Origin: Lysobacter sp. K5869
GTDB lineage: Bacteria; Pseudomonadota; Gammaproteobacteria; Xanthomonadales; Xanthomonadaceae
DNA: 64,000 bases
Assembly (NCBI RefSeq): GCF_018847975.1
Contig: NZ_CP072597.1
Span: 2,953,001-3,017,000, forward strand
Reading direction: 5' to 3'
The notes below the pieces were generated by a model. The model ran no database searches, was not told the origin of the DNA, and saw nothing but the letters and a program-made list of their open reading frames with translations. The translations under genes were made by a program, and so were the position numbers. Below are positions 29,756-38,430 of this stretch, one piece after another (position 1 is the first letter of the stretch; every line of letters starts with the position of its first letter).

Positions 29756-31402
29756 ATGGCACAACTTCTCCTGCCCGACATCCCGGGCGCCATGCAGCAG
29801 GGCTGGGAGTTCGGCACGCGCCAGCGCCTGCAGCGCGAGGGCGAGCAGCGCCAGAACCAGCTCAACGCGCTTTCGCAGCAGACCTTCCAGGCCGCGCCCG
29901 AGGCGCGCAACGCGCTGCTGGGGCAGATGGAGGCCGTCCAGGCCGGCGCCGGCGTGCAGTACGGCCAGCAGCTCGGCCAGCAGGAAGCCTTCGACGAAGA
30001 GCGCCGGAACAAGACGCTGTTCAACATGGCGCGCGTGCTGGTCAATTCTCCGCAGCAGGCGCGCGCCGGCCTCTATCAGCAGATGGTCCCGACCATGCGC
30101 CGCTTCGGCATGACCGACGCGCCGCCGGCCTACACGCCCGAAACGGCGTCGCTGATCGACCAGACCGCGCAGGCGCTGGTGCAGGCCTCGCTCGGCGCGC
30201 AGGGTACGCCCACGGGCTTCCGCGAGCTGGACATGACCGCGCGCGCTGCCGGCTATGCGCCGGGCACGGCGGAGTACCAGCAGGCCGCCCAGGTAGCGCT
30301 CGGGATGCGTGGCCGCGCCGCAACCGGCGGTTTCGGCTTCGAACTGATGAAGGGCCCCGACGGCCGCGAGCGCATGGTGCGCAAGAATCCGCGCACCGGC
30401 GCGGTCGAGGTCTACGACGAGGCGACGGGCGATTTCGCCCCGCTGGGGGCCGCTGGCGCGCTCAACCCCGGCCAGGCGCCGGCGGCCGGCGGCGCTGGCG
30501 CGGCGTCGAATCTCTCCACGCCCATCGCCATGCCGGCCGACATGGGCCAGGCCTTCGCCGCGCTGGGGAGCGCCTTCCCGGGCACGCGAATCACCAGCAC
30601 CACGCGCTCGCCGCAGCATAATCGCGAGGTCGGCGGCGTCCCGAACAGCCAACACCTGAGCGGGACCGCGGCGGACTTCGTCGTCGACGGCAGCCAGAAG
30701 GCCGCCTTCATCGCGGAAGCGCGGCGCCAGGGGTTCGAAGCGATCGACGAGGGCGACCACGTTCACCTTGAACTGCCGCCGCGGGCGGCCGCTGCGCGCG
30801 CCTCGGGCCGCCCCGAGCTGGGCGTCGGCCAGTCGCCGGCCGAACGTACCTACGCCGAGCAGGCCGGTCGCAATGCCGCCGACCTGGCGAACTACGACGC
30901 AATGACCGAGAAGGTCACCCGGCGCGAGGCGGCCACGGCAGGCGCGCAGGCGACGGCCAAGAATCAGGCCGAGCGCGCGAACGCCCAACAGGACCGCTCG
31001 GCCGCGCTCCGCATGTACGAAACGGCCGTGCAGGGCCTGCGCGAAGGCCTGTCCGGGACCGAGACCGGGCCGTTGCTTGGCCGCCTGCCCGCCGTGACGA
31101 CCGGGCAGCAGACCGCCGAGGGCGCCGTCGCCGCGATGGCGCCGATTCTCAAGCAGCTTTTCCGCAGCGCCGGCGAAGGCGCCTTCACCGACAAGGATCA
31201 GGACTTGCTGTTGAAGATGGTCCCGACTCGCACCGACACGCCGCAGGCGCGCGCGAACAAGTTGGCGAACATCGACCGCATCGTCCGCGCCAAGCTGAGC
31301 GCGGCACCCACGGCCGCCGCGGCCGCGCCGGCACGCGCCAGCGGCGGCGCCGCGGCCGGTGGCGGTGTCGATGACCTGCTGAGCAAGTACGGGGTGCGCT
31401 GA
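29756..31402 (+). CDS. Ejection protein with internal M15-type peptidase domain
   Basis: The 548-residue protein sits in the gp20 position. Flanking regions are Ala/Gln/Arg helical. Residues about 255-345 form a compact domain: TRITSTTRSPQHN, SQHLSGTAADFVV with His 300 and Asp 307, and GDHVHLEL with His 335 and His 337. These are the zinc ligands and layout of D-Ala-D-Ala peptidases of family M15. It probably opens the cell wall during DNA entry. Confidence 0.78.
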   Translation: MAQLLLPDIPGAMQQGWEFGTRQRLQREGEQRQNQLNALSQQTFQAAPEARNALLGQMEAVQAGAGVQYGQQLGQQEAFDEERRNKTLFNMARVLVNSPQQARAGLYQQMVPTMRRFGMTDAPPAYTPETASLIDQTAQALVQASLGAQGTPTGFRELDMTARAAGYAPGTAEYQQAAQVALGMRGRAATGGFGFELMKGPDGRERMVRKNPRTGAVEVYDEATGDFAPLGAAGALNPGQAPAAGGAGAASNLSTPIAMPADMGQAFAALGSAFPGTRITSTTRSPQHNREVGGVPNSQHLSGTAADFVVDGSQKAAFIAEARRQGFEAIDEGDHVHLELPPRAAAARASGRPELGVGQSPAERTYAEQAGRNAADLANYDAMTEKVTRREAATAGAQATAKNQAERANAQQDRSAALRMYETAVQGLREGLSGTETGPLLGRLPAVTTGQQTAEGAVAAMAPILKQLFRSAGEGAFTDKDQDLLLKMVPTRTDTPQARANKLANIDRIVRAKLSAAPTAAAAAPARASGGAAAGGGVDDLLSKYGVR

Positions 31403-33807
31403 TGGCGACGCTGGAGCAGATCGAAACCGCGCTGCGCGCCGCGGACGCGGCCGGAAACGTCGAGGACGCCCGCCGACTGGCGCAGGCCTACGCCACCACC
31501 CGCGATTCGCTGGCGGCGCCTGCGGGCGCCTTCGACGACGTCCGCGCGGGCGTGTCGTCCACCGATCGCACTGGCGCCGCGCCGGCGCCGAAGCAGCGGA
31601 CGGCCGGCCAGCGCTTCGTTCGCGAGGTGCTGGGGCTCGGTACTAGGAACGTGGTCGAAGGCGCTGCGGACCTGGTCGGCATCCTTTACGACCCTATCGC
31701 CGATGGCGTGAACTGGCTGGGCGAGAAGGGCCCCACGACGAACTCGCTCATCACCGGGCAGCGTGAGCGCTACTTTCCCCGCCAGGCCCGCGCCCGCGAC
31801 GTCTCCGACATGATCCTGGACGGGATCGGCGTGCCAAAGCCGGAAACGGCCGAGGAGCGCGTCGCCGGCGACGTTGGCCGGGCGCTGACCGGCCAAGCCC
31901 TGACGATGGGCGCCGGCACGCTCCTGCAGACCGCGCGCGGCGCGGGCGCGGCTGCCGCGGCGCCGACCACCGGCAACGCCCTGGCCCGCATGGGGGATTT
32001 TCTGACCGCGCAGCCGGTGCAGCAGGCCATCGCGGCCGGCGGCGGCGCGCTGGCGTCCGGCGCCGCTCGCGAGGCCGGATTCGGCCCTGGCGGGCAGGCC
32101 TTGGCCGGGCTGGCCGGGGCGCTCACCCCGGCAGGCCTGGCCGCCGCCGGCGCCGCTGGCCTACGCGGCCTGGTGCGTGGCCGCTCCGGCGCCGGAATGC
32201 AGCAGGCCATCGACGACTTCGCCGCGGTGGGCGCCACGCCCTCGGTCGGCCAGGCCTCGGGCAACGCGCTGATCCAGGGCGGCGAAAACCTGCTGTCGAA
32301 GTTCCCGACCAGCGCCGGCGTGGTCAACCGCTTCGCCGAGGGCCAAGCCGACGACATCGGCGCCGGCCTGCAGGCCGCGGCCGAACGGCTGTCGCCGCGC
32401 GCCAGCGCCGAGCGCGCCGGCCGCGCGATCGACCGCGGCATCACCGGCGAGGGCGGGTTCAAGGAACAGACCAAGGCGGTGCAGACGCGCCTGTATGACA
32501 CCCTGGACGCTCAGATCGACCCGGCCAAGCGCATCGGCATCACGAACGCCGAGCGCGCGCTGCCCGAGATCAACCCGGCCATCCCCGGCGCGCCGAACCT
32601 GTCGCCGCTGTTTCAGAACGCGCGGATTCGCAACATCGAGGGCGCGCTACAGCGCGACGCCTGGGGCGCAGAGGCGGTCGGCACCCGGCCGGGCATGCCG
32701 CAGGTGATCGACGACGCGCGCGGCACGCTGCAGGCCCAGACCGATGACATCGCGCGGATCAACACGGAAGTTGCGGCCGAGATCCAGCGCAAGAACGTGT
32801 TGCGCACCGCGTTGGGCCAGAAGCCCATCGAATTCGTGCCGTACCCGGAGATGGGAAAGCCGGAGATCGACAACGAGATTTTCGCGCTGTTGAACGGCAA
32901 GGCCGACGGGAAGTTGCCCTACGAGGCCCTGAAGAAGTTGCGCACGCTGGTGGGGCAGGAAATCGAAAACGCGGGGCTGATGTCCGACGTCCCGCGCAGC
33001 AAGTGGCGCGCGCTATATGGTGCGCTCGCGCAGGACATGCGCGTCGCCGCGGAGGAGGCCGGCCCCGAAGCCGTGCGCGCCTGGACGCGGGCCAACAACT
33101 ACACCAAGCACCTGATTAGCCGCATGGACGCGATCGTGCACGTCGTGGACAAGAACGGCGGCCCCGAGGCGGTGTTCAACGCTGCGCTGAGCGGAACGCG
33201 CGACGGCGGCACGACGTTGCGAGCAGTGATGCAGTCGCTGCCGAAAGAAGGGCAGCGCGCTGTTACCGCCTCGGTTATCAAGCGCATGGGCCTGGCCACT
33301 CCGGGCGGGCAAGATGCGGCCGGCGACGTGTTCAGCGCTGCCACGTTCATGACCAACTGGAACAGGCTCAGCAAGGAAGCCCGGGCCGCGCTTTTCGATC
33401 GCTACGGCAAGGACTTCAGCGCGAACATGGATCGCGTCGCGCGAGTCGCCAGCAACATCAAGGAAGGCGCGAGGGTCTACGCGAATCCGTCGGGAACCGC
33501 CGACAGGGCCGCAGCGTTGACCTACGGCGGCAGCCTTGTTGCTTCCATGTTCGACCCGACGCTCATTTCCACCGGCGGCGTTATCGGCGGCGGCGCCGTC
33601 GCTCGCTACTTGGGCGGAAAGCTGACCGACCCTGATTTTGTGCGTTGGCTCGCAAACACGACGGCGGTTCCTGCGGGCGCTGCGCTCGCATCGATTCAGT
33701 CTCTGCGCGCTCTTGGCCAGCGGCAAGGTGACGCGGAACTAGTCCAGGCCGCGGATCAGCTAGAAGCGCAGTACCGCGAAAGCAATGGCGCCCGCACAGG
33801 CAACTAA
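31402..33807 (+). CDS. Large ejection protein, P22 gp16 position
   Basis: The 801-residue protein is Ala/Gly-rich and mainly helical, with a hydrophobic Ala/Gly region about residues 155-260. It ends with an amphipathic LRALGQRQGDAELVQAADQLEAQYRE. Size, position and composition agree with the third ejection protein of P22-like phages. The ATG overlaps the previous stop (TGATG). A short antisense gene overlaps its last 48 bp. Confidence 0.72.
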   Translation: MATLEQIETALRAADAAGNVEDARRLAQAYATTRDSLAAPAGAFDDVRAGVSSTDRTGAAPAPKQRTAGQRFVREVLGLGTRNVVEGAADLVGILYDPIADGVNWLGEKGPTTNSLITGQRERYFPRQARARDVSDMILDGIGVPKPETAEERVAGDVGRALTGQALTMGAGTLLQTARGAGAAAAAPTTGNALARMGDFLTAQPVQQAIAAGGGALASGAAREAGFGPGGQALAGLAGALTPAGLAAAGAAGLRGLVRGRSGAGMQQAIDDFAAVGATPSVGQASGNALIQGGENLLSKFPTSAGVVNRFAEGQADDIGAGLQAAAERLSPRASAERAGRAIDRGITGEGGFKEQTKAVQTRLYDTLDAQIDPAKRIGITNAERALPEINPAIPGAPNLSPLFQNARIRNIEGALQRDAWGAEAVGTRPGMPQVIDDARGTLQAQTDDIARINTEVAAEIQRKNVLRTALGQKPIEFVPYPEMGKPEIDNEIFALLNGKADGKLPYEALKKLRTLVGQEIENAGLMSDVPRSKWRALYGALAQDMRVAAEEAGPEAVRAWTRANNYTKHLISRMDAIVHVVDKNGGPEAVFNAALSGTRDGGTTLRAVMQSLPKEGQRAVTASVIKRMGLATPGGQDAAGDVFSAATFMTNWNRLSKEARAALFDRYGKDFSANMDRVARVASNIKEGARVYANPSGTADRAAALTYGGSLVASMFDPTLISTGGVIGGGAVARYLGGKLTDPDFVRWLANTTAVPAGAALASIQSLRALGQRQGDAELVQAADQLEAQYRESNGARTGN

Positions 33808-33897
33808 CAGTAGGAGAGCGGCCACGAATCCGACCGCCTGCCACGAGCCGGTGTTCGGCTCGCGAGCCCGGTCTAGCCAGTCCTTTTTCTGATCCAT
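33760..33897 (-). CDS. Small membrane protein in the immI/sieA position (45 aa)
   Basis: The peptide reads MDQKKDWLDRAREPNTGSWQ, then one strong transmembrane helix (AVGFVAALLLLVACAGAIAFAV) and a short tail. It is the only leftward gene in the late region, lying between ejection and tail genes, exactly where P22 keeps sieA and immI. That makes superinfection exclusion or another lysogen function plausible. No clear ribosome site was seen, which lowers confidence. A longer frame to 34047 crosses a terminator and is not used. Confidence 0.5.
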   Translation of the reverse strand: MDQKKDWLDRAREPNTGSWQAVGFVAALLLLVACAGAIAFAVLRF

Positions 33898-33959
33898 GAC
33901 GCACCCGTAGCCCAGGGCGCCCCGCGGCGCCGGCGCGCCAATCCTACCGCACACCCCGC

Positions 33960-33990
33960 AAGCCCGGCCAAGCGCCGGGCTTTTCGTTTC
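33960..33990 (+). terminator. Terminator before the tail-fibre genes
   Basis: The stem AAGCCCGGC/GCCGGGCTT with a CAAGC loop is followed by TTCGTTTCT and then the GGAG of the gene at 34004. It separates the ejection genes and the leftward small ORF from the tail module. Confidence 0.7.
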
Positions 33991-34003
33991 TGGAGACCCC
34001 GAA

Positions 34004-34834
34004 ATGGCGAGCTTCCGAGTCCTGGACCCCCTCCAGACGTTCTTCAACCAGAACAGCAGCGCGCCGGCCGCGGGCGGCGAAGTCCGGTTCTACGAGGCCG
34101 GGACCAGCAATCCCAGGGCTGTCTATGAGGGCCCCGACCTGGCCGTGTCCAACGGCAGCACCATCACGCTCGACGCCGCCGGGCGGCTCGCCGTCGACTG
34201 CTGGGGCTCCGGCGCGTATCGGGTGCGCGTGCTGGACGCCAACGGCTCCCAAATCCGCGACCTGGACAACATCCAGCCGGCCGGCGGCGCTAGCCTGCAG
34301 ATTCCGACGCCGCTGGAGGCGGGCGCGGCGCTGTTCAACGATGGAGCGCTGCTCCTGTGGGACTTGATCCGCCAGTTGCCGGACATGGCCGGCCAGGGCG
34401 GCAAGGCACTCTTCACCGACGGCACGAACCCAATCTGGCAGACGCTGAACATCCCGGCCCCGCCGGCACCGGACATCGTCATCGTCGGCGACCGCGACGC
34501 CGGCAGCATTCGCGTCGGCATCGCCTCCAGCCCGACGAAGGTCATGCTGCAGTGGGGGGCGGCTTCGTCCCCGAACACCGGTCAACGCCAGTCGGCGGTC
34601 GACGTTGTCCTGCCGACGGCGTTCAACAGCTCGGCGATTTGGGCGGACGCGATCATCGAGTCCGCGGCGCTCACGTCGAATGGCCTGATCGCGGCGAAGG
34701 CAACTCCGGTGCTGGCGCCGGATCGCGTTCGGTTTCATTTCGACTCGCAGGACTTCGGCAACAACGCCTCGCGCTTCAATCAGGCGATCCCGCTGCGCTG
34801 GCTGGCACTCGGCCTGGTGACGGTGAATCCGTAA
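34004..34834 (+). CDS. Tail fibre or tailspike-related protein (276 aa)
   Basis: The N-terminal region (FRVLDPLQTFFNQNSSAPAAGGEVRFYEAGTSNPRAVYEGPDL) is a common head-binding domain of podovirus tail fibres and spikes. A beta-rich C-terminal part follows. GGAG is correctly spaced. It is probably the adaptor that attaches the following receptor-binding proteins. Confidence 0.7.
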   Translation: MASFRVLDPLQTFFNQNSSAPAAGGEVRFYEAGTSNPRAVYEGPDLAVSNGSTITLDAAGRLAVDCWGSGAYRVRVLDANGSQIRDLDNIQPAGGASLQIPTPLEAGAALFNDGALLLWDLIRQLPDMAGQGGKALFTDGTNPIWQTLNIPAPPAPDIVIVGDRDAGSIRVGIASSPTKVMLQWGAASSPNTGQRQSAVDVVLPTAFNSSAIWADAIIESAALTSNGLIAAKATPVLAPDRVRFHFDSQDFGNNASRFNQAIPLRWLALGLVTVNP

Positions 34835-35487
34835 TGGCCGGCGGATTCCCCACGTCCAGCGAGCGCCTGGTCGAAACGGACGGCCGTCCGACGTTCGCCT
34901 GGTTCCGCATCCTGTCGCGCATCGGGGACATGGTGTCGCTTGGCGACGTGAAGGCGTTTTTCCGCGCGCTGCTGGTCAAGCTCGGTTCGCCGGACGGAAC
35001 GCTGGAAAACCTGCCGCCGGTTGCGACCGGTTCGTTTCTGACGAAGGACACCCGCGTTGAGGGCGAGTTTTCGGTGGACTACTCCGGCACGCTCGAGTCC
35101 GGCCTGGTGCGCCTGTCTCTGGTCGGCGACGAGGAGGCGCCGCTGCCGACGAGCTACTACGGCACGGGCCCGATCGGCGAGAAGGGGTGGCGCACGATCG
35201 CGTCGGCGTTCCTGCCCGGCGAGGGCATCACCCTGACCGAAGCCGGCGACGGCTCAGGCGTCATCACCGTCGCCCTGGCCGAACTGGCCGACGCCGGCGG
35301 CGGCGAGCTGCGCAAGTTCGTGCGCGACGCCTACGGGCGCCTGGCCGGGACCAGCGCGGCTACGACCGACGACCTGGCCGAAGGGCTGGGCAATCTCTAC
35401 TTCACCGACGCGCGCGCGGTCGCTGCCCTGGAAACGACCGGCCCCGATTACCTGCAGTTGCTGCTCAACGAGTACAACCCGCCGTGA
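34834..35487 (+). CDS. Tail-module protein (217 aa)
   Basis: It starts MAGGFPTSSERLVETDGRPTFAWFRIL. The rest is beta-rich with a GTGPIGEKGWRTIASAF segment and LYFTDARAVAALE, the latter typical of tail-fibre repeats. It overlaps the previous stop (TAATG). It is possibly a fibre shaft or chaperone. Confidence 0.6.
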   Translation: MAGGFPTSSERLVETDGRPTFAWFRILSRIGDMVSLGDVKAFFRALLVKLGSPDGTLENLPPVATGSFLTKDTRVEGEFSVDYSGTLESGLVRLSLVGDEEAPLPTSYYGTGPIGEKGWRTIASAFLPGEGITLTEAGDGSGVITVALAELADAGGGELRKFVRDAYGRLAGTSAATTDDLAEGLGNLYFTDARAVAALETTGPDYLQLLLNEYNPP

Positions 35488-37022
35488 ATCTTTCCCTCGC
35501 GTTTACGCAGATCGGCCAATGGTTCGCCGCGCACGCGCTGCGCCTGCTGCCCGGCGGCGGCACGGCCGGCCAGGTGCTGCGCAAGGTCGACGGCGCCGAC
35601 TACAACGTCGAATGGGCGACGCCCGACGCCGGCGGCGCGCAGACGATCCAGGCGAAAGCGCTGACCAACATCCCGGCCGGCACCCTGGTGCGCCTGACCG
35701 TCGAGCTAGGCGACCCGGCGACGATCGCGCGCACGAACGCCCCCGATCCTGGCGGCCGAACCGTCGGCGTCGGCGTGCTGGCCGACGACGCCACCGCCGG
35801 TGATCCGGTGACGGTCAAGCTGGGCGTGGTCTACACCGACCCGGCCGGCGGCTTCTACGCCGGGTATCCGGTTTACATGCGCGCGGACAACACCCTGTCG
35901 ATCAGCCCCGTGGGGACCGCGCCGGGCATCGGTGTGGCGCAGACCGAGACCGACGTCCTGCTGACCAACGACGTGCAGCGCGCGGGCACCGTCGACTTCA
36001 ACGCCTACAACCCGGACGGCTCGCTGACGCCGGCGCCGGAGGCGGCGATCTACCTCAGTTACGCGGACGGCACCAACGCGCTGCGCCGCACGGGGGCGGG
36101 CACCTATCAGCTCTCGCGCGCCGCCGAGCTGGTGACAACGGCCGGCAGCAACGCCGGCGGCTACGGCGTCCCCATGTACTCGGACACTGCTGTTGTGCTG
36201 TGGGATTCGGCCGAGTCGACGGTGATCGACGCGGCGGCATTCACCGCGAACAAGCCGATCCTGTTCGTGCAGCTCGGTGTCGGCCAGGTCAAGATCGACG
36301 GCTTCAACACGAAGTGCAAGGGGCTGCCGATCACCGAAACGGCGAACGGCGCGATCACGCTGACCCCAACGCAGTACGGCGCCAACGTCGTCACCGGCGA
36401 CCTGGCCGCGGCCGACATCGGCCCCTATTACACCGGCCTGCATGAGAACGGCACTTCGTCGTTCCCGTTCTTCGGCGGCACCGTGGACAGCGGCGGCTTT
36501 CAGGTGGCGGCCGGCGGCGCGATTCTCTCCGCGCGCACACGCGACGCGATCCCGATCGTTCGGACTTACGTCGAGTTCTCGGTGCTGTTGAACGGCGGCG
36601 GCACGTTCGGATTCGCAAAGGGCTTCTACTTCGGCGGCGAGCTGGGCCTGGACGCGAACAGCATCGCGCTGCGCGTCTCCGCGGACCTCGCCGATCTGGA
36701 GCTGCGCCACAACAGCGCCGCGCTGGCGACAATCCCCGGCGCAGGCTCGCTGGCGAGCGGCGTGAGCCGCTTCGGCGTGCTGATCGACCGCGCGACCGGC
36801 GAGCTGTGGCTGCGCGCGGCGAGCGGCTGGCTCGGCCCCGATCCGGCAACCGACCCCGGCCTGCCATACTTCCCCGGCGGCGACGGCGGCACCGGCTGGT
36901 TCGCGCTGGAAGGCCGGCCCAACGGCGGCGAACAGCGGCTTTTCTTCCTGCCCTCGTCGCTGACCTGGGCGACCGAGGCCACGGCCGCCGGCGCCGTACA
37001 GCTTGGAATGCGCGCCCCCTGA
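35484..37022 (+). CDS. Tail fibre / receptor-binding protein (512 aa)
   Basis: It starts at GTG 35484. The N-terminal LPGGGTAGQVLRKVDGADYNVEWATP is a well-known phage tail-fibre motif. A capsid-decoration-like domain (ALTNIPAGTLVRL ... GDPVTVKLGVVYTDPAGG) follows. The C-terminal 300 residues are Gly-rich beta structure that probably contacts the host surface. No repeat or reverse-transcriptase-driven variation signature was found. Confidence 0.72.
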   Translation: MNLSLAFTQIGQWFAAHALRLLPGGGTAGQVLRKVDGADYNVEWATPDAGGAQTIQAKALTNIPAGTLVRLTVELGDPATIARTNAPDPGGRTVGVGVLADDATAGDPVTVKLGVVYTDPAGGFYAGYPVYMRADNTLSISPVGTAPGIGVAQTETDVLLTNDVQRAGTVDFNAYNPDGSLTPAPEAAIYLSYADGTNALRRTGAGTYQLSRAAELVTTAGSNAGGYGVPMYSDTAVVLWDSAESTVIDAAAFTANKPILFVQLGVGQVKIDGFNTKCKGLPITETANGAITLTPTQYGANVVTGDLAAADIGPYYTGLHENGTSSFPFFGGTVDSGGFQVAAGGAILSARTRDAIPIVRTYVEFSVLLNGGGTFGFAKGFYFGGELGLDANSIALRVSADLADLELRHNSAALATIPGAGSLASGVSRFGVLIDRATGELWLRAASGWLGPDPATDPGLPYFPGGDGGTGWFALEGRPNGGEQRLFFLPSSLTWATEATAAGAVQLGMRAP

Positions 37023-37067
37023 CGGTCGGTCGCAGCGCCTGAGATTGCCGGGCCTACGATGCCCGGC

Positions 37068-37418
37068 ATGGACCCGTCGTTGCGCCAACCCTACGCCTTG
37101 CCGCCCCGCTTCGAATGGGCGAACTCAGCGCACACCGATTTCCGCGACGCGCACATCATCGTCTTTGAGCGGGAGGTGTGGGTGGCGCTGACCCTGCCGC
37201 GGCAGCGGGGCAGGGGATGGGAGGCCTGCACCGGCCCCTATCGCGAGTACCTGAAGGTCAGCCGCTGGAAGGACTTGGAGACCGAGGCCGGGGCCGTCCG
37301 CTGGATTGCAACCTGGGTGAGCAAATATGCCGACCGAATCGCGGCAGAGGTGCCCAAGCGCCGGCACAGGCCGACCATGTCGCGACGGACCCGGGAACAG
37401 CTCCAGTACGGCCGATGA
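37068..37418 (+). CDS. Hypothetical phage protein at the right end (116 aa)
   Basis: It starts MDPSLRQPYALPPRFEWANSAHTDFRDAHIIVFEREVWVAL, probably a small alpha/beta domain, with a basic tail. An upstream in-frame ATG at 37059 is the alternative. It is the last gene before the attachment site. The 132 bp to 37550 hold nothing else recognisable. Confidence 0.5.
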   Translation: MDPSLRQPYALPPRFEWANSAHTDFRDAHIIVFEREVWVALTLPRQRGRGWEACTGPYREYLKVSRWKDLETEAGAVRWIATWVSKYADRIAAEVPKRRHRPTMSRRTREQLQYGR

Positions 37419-37550
37419 CGTGGGGGCTTGCATCCTGGCCCCGACTCCTGAAAAATACGCGGCTCGCGTCGCTCCGGCGCATGTTCCACGGGATGCCCTC
37501 CTGAAAAACGGAAGGCATAAGCTCTTGATAGTGCAGTACTGACTATCTGA

Positions 37551-37595
37551 CTTCTAAGCCGGTGGTTGCAGGTTCGATTCCTGCCGGGCGCGCCA
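37551..37595 (+). other. attR: 3' half of tRNA-Arg(TCT), integration at the anticodon loop
   Basis: From CTTCTAA (anticodon loop, anticodon TCT) onward the sequence is a normal tRNA 3' half: anticodon 3' stem GCCGG, variable TGGTT, T-arm GCAGG-TTCGATT-CCTGC, acceptor CGGGCGC, G and CCA. The bases before it (TCTGA) do not pair with GCCGG, and no D-arm or 5' acceptor is present, so this copy cannot fold. It marks the right junction. An intact gene should stand left of the integrase, outside the window. Confidence 0.88.
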
Positions 37596-37644
37596 AATTC
37601 GCAAGCGTCGTGCGGTACAATGCGCGGCTAGTAAGTGTTCGATG

Positions 37645-37721
37645 GTGGCTGTAGCTCAGCTGGTTAGAGTACTGGATTGTGATTCCAGATGTCGGGGGTT
37701 CGAGTCCCCTCAGCCACCCCA
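37645..37721 (+). tRNA. tRNA-His(GTG)
   Basis: It folds as a full cloverleaf with acceptor GTGGCTG/CAGCCAC, anticodon GTG and encoded CCA. The preceding G at 37644 can serve as the special G-1 that pairs with C73. It is the first intact gene of the host tRNA cluster to the right of the prophage. Confidence 0.95.
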
Positions 37722-37759
37722 TCTAAATCGTTGCGACGAAATTTGTTGTAACGAAAGTG

Positions 37760-37788
37760 TTGTGCGGAGCGGAGTTGTTGTGTAAGAT
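37760..37788 (+). promoter_or_regulatory. Promoter for tRNA-Lys
   Basis: TTGTGC, a 17-bp spacer and TAAGAT lie about 20 bp before the tRNA-Lys gene. It would keep tRNA-Lys expressed even though the prophage interrupts the cluster upstream. Confidence 0.6.
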
Positions 37789-37807
37789 TCCGCTCCTCGG
37801 TTTTACC

Positions 37808-37883
37808 GGGCCGTTAGCTCAGTTGGTAGAGCAGTTGACTCTTAATCAATAGGTCCAAGGTTCGAATCCTTGACGGCCCACCA
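37808..37883 (+). tRNA. tRNA-Lys(CTT)
   Basis: Acceptor GGGCCGT pairs with ACGGCCC, the anticodon is CTT in GACTCTTAATC, and CCA is encoded. All arms are intact. Confidence 0.95.
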
Positions 37884-37890
37884 AACAAAA

Positions 37891-37924
37891 AAGGACTCGG
37901 CGAAAGCCGGGTCCTTTTTCTTTT
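37891..37924 (+). terminator. Terminator of the tRNA cluster
   Basis: An 11-bp stem AAGGACTCGGC/GCCGGGTCCTT (one T-G pair) with a GAAA loop runs into TTTCTTTT, 7 bp after tRNA-Lys. Confidence 0.85.
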
Positions 37925-37972
37925 GCGGACGAACGTCCGCGTTCGCGCGAGTGGCGGTCAAAGGATTGCGGA

Positions 37973-38428
37973 ATGGATTCGAGCGGCATCGAGCGCGCCG
38001 GCATGGCGTGGAAGCGCATCGCCGGATATTCGCTGGCGTTGCTGATCGGCAGTTCCGCCGTGGGTTTCGCCTGCGGCTTGTTCTCCAGCGACGACACGGC
38101 CGATGCGGCGCGGATCGAAGCGATCGGGATGGCGGCGACGTTCGCGGTGTATCTGGCGGTGTTCACCCGCATGGCGGCCGGTTCGGCCGTGCGTCCCATC
38201 GCCAGTGCCGCGTGGGCTGCGTTCGTCGCGACGGCGCTGTCGTTGGTCTTGTTGTGGGCCGTGTCCGCGGCATGGCCGCGCGTGTTCTTCGCGCCCTTCG
38301 ATGCGCTCGACATCGCCGTGGACGTCGCGCTGCTGGCGCTGGCGGCGACGTTCGGCGTCGGCCTGGGCAGTTATCTGCGCGACCGTCGGCGTGCGTCGTC
38401 GACCGCTGCGTCGCGGAGCGCGCGCTGA
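37973..38428 (+). CDS. Hypothetical membrane protein (151 aa)
   Basis: About four hydrophobic helices are seen: YSLALLIGSSAVGFACGLF, GMAATFAVYLAVF, AAWAAFVATALSLVLLW and VDVALLALAATFGVGLGSYL. The C-terminus is basic. No family was recognised. The next gene starts 2 nt after its stop, so the two form a unit. Confidence 0.6.
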   Translation: MDSSGIERAGMAWKRIAGYSLALLIGSSAVGFACGLFSSDDTADAARIEAIGMAATFAVYLAVFTRMAAGSAVRPIASAAWAAFVATALSLVLLWAVSAAWPRVFFAPFDALDIAVDVALLALAATFGVGLGSYLRDRRRASSTAASRSAR

Positions 38429-38430
38429 GG

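Noticed and set aside
35484..37022. Possible diversity-generating retroelement target in the tail fibre
   Set aside because: No reverse transcriptase gene, template repeat or adenine-biased variable repeat is visible in the window.
1..37550. Siphovirus or myovirus classification
   Set aside because: No tape-measure, tail tube, sheath or baseplate genes are seen. Portal, coat, gp4-, gp10- and ejection-type genes point to a P22-like podovirus.
37551..37595. A functional tRNA-Arg gene
   Set aside because: Only the 3' half is present and the upstream bases do not complete the anticodon stem, D-arm or acceptor.
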